From Lagopus muta (Eukaryota; Chordata; Aves; Galliformes; Phasianidae), in NCBI RefSeq assembly GCF_023343835.1, contig NC_064433.1, forward strand, positions 181,057,777-181,121,776: a DNA stretch of 64,000 bases, in the 5' to 3' direction. The position numbers and the translations under genes are program-made. Below, piece after piece: positions 25,465 to 36,800 of this stretch. Each line of letters begins with the position of its first letter. The first letter of the stretch is position 1. A model generated the notes under the pieces. It was not told the origin of the DNA. It saw only the letters and a list, made by a program, of their open reading frames with translations, and did no database searches.

Positions 25465-27512
25465 TTAAGTTTATCAGCAAACACGACAAATCCATTGACG
25501 CGTTAATAGTTACACTACAAGTAAACTTAAAATCAAGGGACCGATGTACGATCTACCAGTCCAAGAGTGCCAAAACAGAACTGCCCTCCAAAATAACCAC
25601 TTACAAAGATAACTGCAAGTGGACCAAGCTCTGCAGAAGGTCACCTAGACATGTTCTTAGAATCTGTATGTCCTTATGCAGGATATATTCATACTTGGCT
25701 CCATCTATGTATGTTAAGAACAGGAATGAGCCTCAGCTCTTAGTCTGTTGTCCCCGCTTTTGGTGCTTGTTACTCTGCTAGCATAGAGACTGTGTAACGT
25801 GTAAAAAAGCACGTGAGGAAAACAGAACAAAAAAAATCCTTTTGCTGAAATACGATGCTGAGGGTACAGTCAGCTTGAGAGCCATCACATGTGCCTACTG
25901 AATATGGGCAGCAGACAGCTCACAGCAATTTGCAATGCTGCCGCCAATATAAAGAGCAAAGGTGAAACTTTAGGCATTATTGACTGACAATCAAATAATT
26001 TGACGATTTATCACTTACAGCTGTAATAAAATATATTAGGAATTCTTAAAAAAGAACACCAGGAAATTAGGAGCATAGTTTACACATAATCTTAGTAGCA
26101 ATTTTTTCCCCTTTTTTTAATTATGGTTATAGGAAATTTATACTACCAATACAAATGCTGAAAATATGAGAATATTTTCATTCTTTTAATATGCAGTACT
26201 TCAAATTACAGTTCAAAGTAAAATAGACTTAATTATCCTAAAATGCTTACCAATCAATTAACATTTATTATTTAAATTCCTGCATTCATCTTTATTCTGT
26301 GCCTAATTTTACAGAGTCAAATAATATACAGATGAAATACTAAAGCTGCAATATCCCAGAGCAGCTTGTTGAAAACAGTATTTCCTGCACAGCTGCTAGC
26401 TGATGTATTCTGGTACTGCTGTGAGGTTACTGCAGTATTCACCAAGGACGAGGAAATATACTGCCAAATACTCTATAAGAATGGAGAATGATGAGAAATA
26501 CAAATGTAAAAACAGAAAACAAGAAACCTCCTTTGATGATATTACGTGATCTGTTTTCAATTACACATGAACAACTGTCCAACCTCTGGATTTAAATGCT
26601 GGCTTTACAAGGCATAATGCTATTCAGATGAACATCCATTCTTTATCTGGATGCTCTGAAACTAAGCTGAAAAAGATGGTCCTCACAATGAAGAAAAAAC
26701 TGAAAAATTCCATTGCTTCTCATAGCATAAGAGTAGATAAAATCTCAGTTACCCGTTTTCTGCAGCTGGGAGCTTGCACAGCAGAAGTTCACTCGTCATC
26801 AATAGTTCCAAGCCAGTACTTGAGTACTGCTTCTGTATCTACAGGTAGACACAGCTGTTTGAATGCTGAAGTACTTTTACACTCGTACACACTTGTTGAG
26901 AAAGAAGGCTCTTAAAGATCCATCGGAGAACTTCGAGAGACTGGGCAGCCTGAGCAGTACTTAGTGTTTGTATCTTATTCCTGCAGTCACGTAGCTGACG
27001 AATTTGTGGGAGAAAGCCTTGTCACAAATCAGCCATCCAAGTCTGACTACTGCAAGACAGGAAAATACAGTTGTGTGGAAAGCAGCCATTTTTTCTAAAG
27101 TAGGACAGGCTTTGAAAAAATCCCCAGAGATACCTATGGGCTCAAAAATGCTTCAGTACAGGTCCAATAAAGGCAACTAAGCTACGTTAATTGCTGAAAA
27201 ACACACTTTTTTTTTGCTTGTTTAGCCATAAATTTGTAAGATAGGAGGCAGAGGAGGTGAAACTGAGGTTCCATTTCACATCTACTAAGATCCAGAAGCA
27301 CAGAAATAACAGTGAGTTCTGTGTGCTTTTAAAAACCCACTTTAAAAACAGGCAGCTGTTTTGAATTGGTGGCCTTCAAAACTTTTCTTTTTTTTTTTTA
27401 GTTTCAAACTCTGAGAGCATTTTTTCTAATATTTTTTGTAACAATTTTTCCAGTACAGTATTTGAAGGATGTAAAAGTAAATTAATAAAGTATATGAAAT
27501 TGATGAAACACT
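25465..27512. other. AT-rich sequence 3' of CEP126 coding exons
   Basis: This should hold the CEP126 terminal exon and 3' UTR, or intergenic DNA. No conserved peptide matching the human C-terminal EKRED segment was recognised. A run of Ts lies at about 27391-27400. Short open frames are not recognisable. Confidence 0.4.
27030..27063 (-). other. Possible CEP126 terminal-exon acceptor
   Basis: The minus strand has a very good acceptor, TTTTCCTGTCTTGCAG, ending at 27050, with a second AG three bases later. Spliced in phase 0 from the previous exon, the first AG gives an immediate stop (TAG). The second gives SDLDG and then TGA. Neither resembles the human ending, so this is only a candidate for the terminal exon. 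A shortened C terminus in birds and a true terminal exon elsewhere to the left both remain possible. Confidence 0.25.
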
Positions 27513-27729
27513 CAACATGTGCCAGCAATGTGTGCTTGCAGCCCAGAAGGCCAACCATATCCTGGGTTGCACCAAGAGAAGCGTGACCAGCAGGATGAGG
27601 GAGGTGATTCTGCCCCTCTGCTCTGCTCTCGTGTGACCCCACCTGGTGTCCAGTTCTGAAGCCCCCAACACAAGGACATGGAGCTGTTGGAGTAGGTCCA
27701 GAGGAGGGCCACAAAGATGATCAAAGGGA
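27513..27729 (+). mobile_element. CR1 LINE, internal fragment
   Basis: AACATGTGCCAGCAATGTGT, CCAACCATATCCTGGGTTGC and GAGGAGGGCCACAAAGATGA belong to the CR1 RT-to-thumb region in plus orientation. Both ends are missing. It sits about 60 bp from the CEP126 exon at 27790-27854, antisense to the gene. Confidence 0.85.
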
Positions 27730-27789
27730 CAAAATAAGCCATCAGGTCAGTTTGCAGGACAGTTGAACTAAAACAAGTTAAACACTTAC

Positions 27790-27854
27790 AAAAGGGGTGA
27801 TTTTCTGTAAAACTCCTGAGATGGATGGATTTCTGGTCATGGCTTCTTGAACAT
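27790..27854 (-). CDS. CEP126: CEP126 penultimate exon, [12 protein letters not shown]
   Basis: The 65-bp exon has acceptor GATGCTATTTTTAG and donor CCTTTT|GTAAGTG. After the split codon it reads [20 protein letters not shown] then F. Human CEP126 as recalled has IQESICKNPSIKNTLQIIPL at the same place, so NPSI, the LQ.I.P spacing and the lead-in QE are shared. It enters with two bases and ends in phase 0. It is far too short for an ORF scan and lies only about 60 bp from a CR1 fragment. Human continues with about 15 more residues (EKRED...), so one more coding exon should lie to the left. Confidence 0.87.
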
Positions 27855-30800
27855 CTAAAAATAGCATCAAAGTATATGATAAATTCTATTTAAAGCAAAC
27901 ATTAACATGGAAAAATGATTCCACCAAATATTCAGCACAAACGTTCCCAAGATTATAGAAATGTAGTTTAATAGAACTGTTCTTTCTTCCTCTGCTAATA
28001 TCTGTTCAATATATGCCCACTGCTAATTTAAAAGATGTGCAGCTAGATACTGGTATCTGAAACATACTAACAAGTGAATAAATCAGCATGTCTGCAAAGA
28101 AATCCAGAGCTATGGGAAAGAGTGTGAGCTGCTCTAAGCTAGCAGCAAAAATTCTGGGCTTAGACTGGGCAGTGATTAGTTGTCATTCATCAAAAGTTAC
28201 TGCGATGGAGCACAAGCTTGGGCATTTAATTTGGTAACAGATGAAAAACGTAGTCAAACATGTCAGGTACTTCACTTCCAGTTTACTTACTTAGAGGAAC
28301 ATACTTGTGCTTCCATATCTAATAAGCCTACCTGTAAAATTCCATAGCTTCCTATGACAAATTTTTCTAATAAAGCAAGCTAAATTTAAAATACATACAT
28401 ATGCATATCTCTTTAATTTGCAGTTATTTCATTAATAATCTTTAACTTCTTTCATTGTTTCTCCAATATTCCTTATGTACTATTCTTACAACTTTCAGTT
28501 GTACTTTTCACACTTCCTAAACTCCAGCTTTATTGCTTCCAGTCCCTTTGCTGAATTTACTTTTCCCTTTATTTTCTTATAATTTCCCTGTTATTCATAC
28601 AGCAATTTCTTCTGCTTTTTTTTCTTGCAATAAAGCTCATAGCTACTTTCTTAACTTGAATACATCATACCAAAACTCTTGTCTTACAAATGAAAGAATT
28701 CTTTACTTCTATTTGCTTCAAAAGAAAAGCAGTGAGGTGCGGTGTAATGAAATTCTGACCCACAGCCAGATGGGAGGAGGAATTGTCTGCTGCAGTTGCA
28801 CAAAGTTTGTCAGTAGTCACAAAGTTGTTTTCTCCTGTGGTTGCATTTCACAGAAGAATGAAGTCTTTTTCCTCAAGGTCCAGAAACCCACTGTTTGATG
28901 TAGTGATGGATAGTGGGCAGGAGCTTAATGGCATAAAGTAAGCCCAGGTTTGGTATGATTCCGCTCAATAGGAACTATTGGGGTAAACTGGTTAACTAAT
29001 GAAATTATACAGATTTTAAGAAAAATAAGTAGAATAGTAAAGTAAGATCAGTGGACTTCAAGGATGCAGAGTCTTGTAAACTTCCATAATTGGCAAGTGA
29101 AATTGTGTATAAAACAAATCCAAATAAAAAGGAAAGTCAGGGAGATTTGGCAGTTCCATAAAGGGCAAAAATGACAAGCAGAAGTTATTGCAATGATACA
29201 GAAAGCCATGCAGACCAATGAGGAGACTCCATGGACAGTTACAAGCTTCCCAGTGACCTCCAGTACAGGACCACAGAATCACAGAATGACAGAATATCCT
29301 GAGCTGGAAAGAATCCACAAGAATCACTGAGTCCAACTCGTGGCCCCACACAGGACCACATGGCTGAGAGCATTGTCTGAATGGTGCTTGGAAAGGATAG
29401 AGTGCACAGAATAGAGAAAATGTCCATCTACTGAGAATTTGTATCAAAGATCTGCATGACCAGAGAATCACTGAAGTTGGAAAGGACCCTCAAGGTCAAT
29501 TCCAACCATCCACCTAACGCTACCAAGTACACCACTAAACCGAGTCTCCAAGCAGTATATCCACACCTCTTAAATTTAACTCCAGGGATGAGAAGAAAAA
29601 AGATTTTATCACAAGATTCTTGTATTTAATCCACAATAACACATGACAACAAAATATAAAGTTACTTAATCACTTGATGTAGGATTCTTTTTATTATTAA
29701 ACTTACTTTGTAGCCTTTGATTGAGACGATCAAGAGACTGGAAGATCTTCTCTTCTTCTATTGAAAGTGCACCCATGCCAGGCCGTGGAGCTGTGTTAAG
29801 CAGTAGGGGCTGTCTGGCTGGTTGCACACTTCCCATGGCTGCCAGGATTTCATCTTCTGCAAGGGCTGTACTTGTAAGTTTTTCTGCCATAAGAAACTGA
29901 GCAGTGCTTTCTGAAACTGATGAGATTACATGGTAAATGAGAAGAATGATGAGATTACAGAATAAATGAGAAGAGCACATGACATTTAAATATACTGCTT
30001 GCTTTCATGAGTATGAGTGTCTGTGAAACAAAATTCACATTATAAAAATCAAGGAACAAGATATGTTAGAAAATGATATAGTTAAGGTCACTAATGTGTC
30101 CTACAGTGGAGATCACTGGGGTGAGAGCAAGCTCTACTAGCCTTGCTTATATATGTGTAATGACAGCAACCAGTACCTGTCCATATTATACTGCCATGTA
30201 TCATACACACAGCTATCTTGCAGTCAGTTAAATACAAACTGTAGGTTGTAATGCATTTATAGAACTATTACTGTCATGACACGTGATGCCATATCTTATG
30301 TTTCTCTGAAAAAATTAGACCTAGACAACAAACCACCTTTCTTACTTTGAAGCACTGCTGCCAAGAGATGCTACAAGAGATGTTACACTATATTAGGTCA
30401 GTACTTCATGTTTAGAAGTGATTGAAGAGAGATGTTACTATACCTTCCTCAGCCTTATGGGTGCCATTCATTTTTTGTGCTGGATCAAATGCAGACTGAA
30501 CAGGACGCAGCTGGGCGGTACGTAACCCATTCTATCAAAAATATTTTCAGAGTTTTAAAAATGTAATTTAAGGTAACAGGAATTCTTTCTGACCATTTTA
30601 ATTTATTACTTCATATAGCTAGATGTTTTCAAGTGCGAAAATATTAGTATATACTAATACAGTAGATGTACTGTAATTGGTTTTATTACTTTTATTAATT
30701 CTGATGGCAAGTTGACTTAGCACATTGATTCAAAATTCTGTGACATAGAACAAATATTTGATATTCCTGAAATTCTTTCAATTTTGAGGGTAAACAAGCC

Positions 30801-33800
30801 TTTATTTTTTTAATAGTATCCAATATTTACCTGTGTGTGATGAGCAGGCTTCCATCGTTTAGAATCTACAGTTTGCCTTCTCTGTCTTGTAAAAGCTCCG
30901 TGTTTGTTTTCAAAGCTGTTAAAAATCTGCCTTTGTTTTGTAACAGGAACAACACCTTAAATAAGATGCATGCAGAAATAACATTAAAAAAATGTAAAAA
31001 CATGATAAAGATACTAGAAGCAAAACTAGTGATGGTGGGTAAATTTCTGTCTCAGAGCTTCAGAGTTCACCTTATGTATGTTACAGCATATCTTGCTGAA
31101 AGTATTTTCTTAATGTGAAGAGAGAAACAGACAAGTCTAAAGCATGTTTAATTTCATCTTAGGATAATACTATAAAATCCAGATGTAGAATAGCATGCAC
31201 TCTGTAGTAATTTTCCTCAACTAGGAAAAGACCTGACTTAGATATTGAACCTCAAATTTATCTCCATTTTGTCAGTGCATTTTCAAAATTTAGCAATCTG
31301 GTTTCAAACTTAAAAATTAAGTTTTAAAATAAATTTCCATGCATACAAACTGGGGATGTAAATCATTATTTCCACATGCAAGTCAGGATCTGCATATTCA
31401 AGGATACATTACATTCTCCTTAGTAAATACAGTTACTTGATTTTTACTTGGAAATATAAATTAACTATTTGTTCCTCTAATATCATGTGCAAATGTATGT
31501 ACAAATCTCATGAGGAGCAGCTGAGAGAGCTGGGATTGTTCACTCTGGAGAAGAGCAGGCTCAGGGGAGACCTTATCACTCTCTACAGCTGTCTGAAAGG
31601 TCGGCCTCTTCTCCCAGGAACAGCAACAGGATGAAAGGGGATGGCCTCAAGTTGTGAGGGGAGATTCAGGTTGGATATTGAGAAAAGTTTCTTTTCTGAA
31701 AGAGAGAGGCATTGGAACAGTCTGCTCAGAGATGTGGTGGAGACACCATCTCTGCAGGTGTTGAAGGGCAGAGAACGTAGTACTTAGGGACATGGTTTAA
31801 TGGACAACATTGGTGGTAGGTGGGTGATTGGACTACATGATCTTAGTTGTCTTTTCCAAGCTGAACAATTCTATGATGCTGTGACTCTATAAACAGAAGT
31901 TTATGATTAGGCCAAGAGGTCTTTCAGTGATTTTAACAGAATTTTATTTCTTCACTTGTTATTATAGTGATATTTAACAACGCAGAATTCTTACTGTTTG
32001 CCTGGAAAAAGGCCCATTTGTTCCTCCTAGAAGAAACTTTGAAACAAGTCTTCTGGCTGCTGTCCCCAGTGGGAATACGGGATACAGGAGCTTTACAGGG
32101 CTGGCATTTAGTTGGATGTGAATTGTTGTAATGTGATATATGATGTTGAGTGATACCTGAAAAGAAAGAGAAATGTAATTGTGTTACATTGTATGCAGGC
32201 AGAAATTTAACAATTAAAGAAACCTCTTGTTATATTAGTAATCACGTGATCTTTTCCTGAAAAATAAATTCCAAAGTTACTCTATTGATGCACATCAATC
32301 TTTAATTGAATCAGTTCACAAGGCATAGTAGGTCTGTGACCAGGAAATACTCATGTAGGAAATTTAATTAAAAATATAATAAGTAATAATATCTGTAAGG
32401 GCATGAGATACTGAGATATACCTGTTTATCTGTAAGCATGTGAACTAGGGCCAGTATTATCATACAATCATAGACTCATTTAGTTTGGAAAACACCTTCA
32501 AGATCATTAAGTTTGTCATTAACCCGTCCTACCGAGTCTCATCACTAAATCATGCCCTTATCATGCCCTCAAGGCATTATTTGTCTCAGGCTAAATGCTA
32601 AACACATTTTCAAACCTTACTGACTGAATATTAAAGAACTTAAAATAATTCTTGCGTTTAGCAACAGAGAATAACTCGTGTCAGCCAGGAAATACAGATT
32701 TTAAGCCTGGAACCACAATACGAGGAAGATCCCCATGTACAACAATTTTATTTACTCATCTTGCTCTCACTTTCTGTAGCCTACATGTGGGCACACACTG
32801 CAACAGATGACATTTTCTTATGTCCTCAGAGACCTCAGTGAGCTCGGCAACAGTGTCACAGCAGACAATTTACTCAAGAGTAAAGCAGTATTCATTCTCA
32901 TAGCAAGCACTTCAGGACAAAACCCACGGTGATCCATGTGCATTTGCAGGCAATAGAAGAAATAATAGCCAGCCATTAAGAGTAATTTAGCGCATTTAAA
33001 TAAATAAAGCTTTCAAACCACAAAATGTAAGCAGATACTGAGAAAGGGCCACCCGCCTATACCTTAAAGAGAGGTTTCTCAGCCCCTCCTCTAACAGAGC
33101 TGGAGCTCAGTGACACCGGGACCGCTCAGTGATCTGATGTGCAAATCAGGGCATCACCTCTGCTCCAGGCCACGTATGGTAATGGCAGGCTTCATTCATT
33201 TCCAACGTAAAATCAAACAGGTTAACTTAAATCACGCATAGTTAAGATCATCTCTTTGCCTTTGAACTGAATGGACAAGGAGATAAAATTTCTCATTTCT
33301 CATCTCACTTCCTTCAGGCCAAGAATATTCATCTAGCTCTGTTCCCATCGTTAAAACTATGTGTTTACTGTAGATAAAATGAGAAACTTAGTTTCTCAAT
33401 CCATGGGAATCCTAATTTTGCTAGAAAGTGTCTCTGAGCTGCACGCCGATCACAGCACGGCACCGGTTGGTGCTGCGGGCCTTTCGGGAGCCGGGCCCCA
33501 GCTGCTGCCACCAAGAGGAAGCGCAGCAGAGCACAGCGCACATTGCAGGCAGAAGCTGCCACAGCTGGGCTGCAAGGGAGACAGAAGGGAAACTGCAAGT
33601 CTGAAACAGTTCTGAAATGTAGAAACCAAGAGATGAATCTCCCACGGCTTTTCTTCACCTTCCCCATCACTCTCTGCAGCACACTGTTCCCAAGGTAATT
33701 CTTTTTTTTTTTTTTTTAAATAAAATGTGAGACTGGTCCTAAAATTTCTTAATTTTTGTAAATCCGTATTTTAAAATTCTTTACAAATCAGACGTTTTGC

Positions 33801-36800
33801 AAAACAGCAGCAGTTGTCTGGTAGAAGCTTTTAATTTTTTAAGTTTATATGTAATCTTTTTGAGCATTAATCATACTAATGAGGGCAAGATGTAATGATT
33901 TTAGGCATATACAGTGTCAGCATTATAAAAGCAAACAGATGTGCACTTCTTTCACTCTCAGCTGGCAGTGGCTGTCAGACTGCAAGCCGTGGTTCCCAGT
34001 TATCACAGAATCATTCCTGAGCTGAGCTGGAAGGGACCCATGAGGATCACTGAGCCCAGCTCATGGCTGCACACAGGACAACTAAAGATCACACTGTACG
34101 ACTGTTATCCAAATGCTCCGTGAATTCTGGCACTGGGGCCGTGCCCACAGCCCTGGGCAGCTGTTCCATGCCCACCGCCCTCTGGCGCAGCCCCTTTCCC
34201 TCACCCCCAGCCGCCCTCCCCTGACGCAGCTCCATGCCGTTCCCTGTCGCTGTCACACACAGCAGAGCTCAGCGCTGCCCTCCGCTCCCTGTGAGGAGCT
34301 GCGGCCGCCATCGGGCCTCCCCTCAGCCTGCTCTGCTCTGGTCTGAGCACACCAAGGCACCTCAGCCGCTCCTCATACGCCTTCCCCTCCAGGCCATTCC
34401 CCATCTTTGTAGCCTTCCTTCGGACCGTCTGTAATAGCTTTACATCCTTTTTGTACTGCGGCATCCCAAACGGCATTCAGTGCTGGTGGTGAGGCCACAC
34501 GAGTGCAGTGCAGGGTGGGACAGCCCTCCCCGCCCGGCGGCACTCTGCCCTGGCACCGCACGGTTTGGTTGCCCATCCTGGCTGCCAGGTCACTCTGCTG
34601 ACTCCTATTCAACTTGCTGTTGACCAAGCCCCCCAGATCCCTTTCAGCAGGGCTGCTCTCCAGCCTCTCATCCTCCAGTCTGTATGTACAGCCCAGGTCT
34701 CCCCTTCCCAGGTGGAGAATCCGGCAGTTCCCTTGTAAAACTTGCTTATAAAAGCCCACTTCCTCTTATTTCATTATTTAGACCACCTGTCACGTCTGCT
34801 CATTACTCGGGATCTCAGGGAAACAACTTCATTTAATATTGTAAAGGACTTATAAAAACAAGGATCCACATTTGAGAGGCCCCTGGGCACCACTAGAACA
34901 GAAGTGATGACAAATGGCAGAAATTTGTTAAAGCTGGCTGCTTGGTGTGAATGGATGACAGGCTGAGTGTTTTAATTGAGAACCAATCTGTGCAATTTAG
35001 AAATCTGTTCTTATGAATGTCCCCAACCCACAACCATCACTTTCACCCAACTCAAAAAATCAGAACTTTGTTTTTTGCCCAATTCTCTCCCCCGAAGAAG
35101 TGAGACTTTGTCTTCCCATGTCATGCTGTCAATATGAAAATTTGAGACTTCCTGTTTTGACCTTTTTCCACCTCAAAAAAGTGAGATCTTGGGTTTTGAT
35201 GCCATGTTTCCAATGCTAAAAAACAGAACTTTGGGTTATGCCCAACACCAAAGATCAGAACTTTGGGTTTTACCTAATTCCCACCCAAATAAGTGGGATT
35301 TTGGGTTTTGATGTCCCATTCTCAATGCAAAAATGTGGGACTTACCAGCAGCTGGCTCCTTGGGGGTGAGGGCAATACACTCTCCTTTCCATGCAGTTGT
35401 TTCCTCAGCTGTTGGGATACGATCAAGATGCAGTCTGTTTTCTGTGTTAGCACATTGCTCAGCGCAGGTTACAGGACAGTGCTGGCAGCCAGTTGTTGGC
35501 CCACGGCTCACAGAACCACTATGTTTTGCCAGAGGTTCACAGGACGTGCTGCAGAAAGGTGTGGACAGCACAGTTGCCACCTCAGAACTACAAGTTATGC
35601 TCTCACAGCTTCCTGGTGTACTTTTATTTAAAATTTGATCTGCCAACAAAGCTTGCCTTTGATTTAAAGAGTTCCCATTTGTAGAGGTAGCTTGAGGACA
35701 GGAAGAAGGCAGGGGCTGTCTCGCAGCTGGGCTGGCTCTGGTTTTGCCATGTTTGCTTCCCGGCGCAGGTGCAGATGGTGGCTGAGGTGCCAGCATCCTC
35801 CCTTCAACTGCTTGGCCTTCAGTGGCTGACCGCAGTCGAACTGCAGTGCCAGGGCCTCTGCTGCTCCTGGGCACAGAACATAACAGGTCTCTTATAGGTC
35901 TTGGTCTTCTGATTGTTTTTGCCTTATTTTTGTGTTGATTCTCTTTGTGAATTTCATCACTGTTACAACATTCTGGGGATTTGCCTTCTTCATGTTTTGA
36001 TACCATCCAAACTTTTTTAGGACAAGAGGATCCAGCAGACATAAACGTATTCAGAGAGGTGCTTTCTTTATTTGATTTTGCAGAATTGACATTTGGTTTT
36101 GATATATGCAAATCTTTATGACGATTTTCTGTGCCCATGGTGTTTGAAGGGTGAGCACCCATACATGAATTAGCATAAGGACCATTACTTACAGTTTGAA
36201 CACAGTGAAGCTGTGCAGAAGATATTTCACTGGTGCCCTCTTCATAGCGACTTTCATTATTTTTTGCTATTATTGGGTTAATTTGATCACACCATTTTAG
36301 CTTTCTACTGTTTTTTGTATTTTCTGCACTTTTCTTCTTACTTTTTGCAAGTTCTAAACTGTCTCTGATAGAAGACACAGGCCGAGTTCCAAAAACGATC
36401 CCGTGGTTCATAACCACAGCTTTAGCTTCCTTCTTTAAGATACTTCTGACTAGTTTTGCTCTTCTTCTGTCATAAATGTTGTTTTTCTGGGAGTTGTGCT
36501 GTACAAGAGTGCCAAAACCCAGCTCTGTGTCAGACACCCATGACATAGTTTCAACCACATTAGCCTTTTCTTTCTCTTTGTTATTCTGTTTCTTAACATT
36601 GCACAGAGCTGAGGCATTTGGTACATCCTGAAGCAAAAATGATCCTTGGTCAACGTCATCAATAGATTTAATGTTTTCTTCTTTTCTTTCAATCACTTTT
36701 CCTAAAGTATTTTTTAAAAAATCAGTGCTGACATTTATGTCCTTTGGCACCACATCAGCGGGGCTGGAAATGCCAGAGAAACACCTCTGATTAGGAAGTA

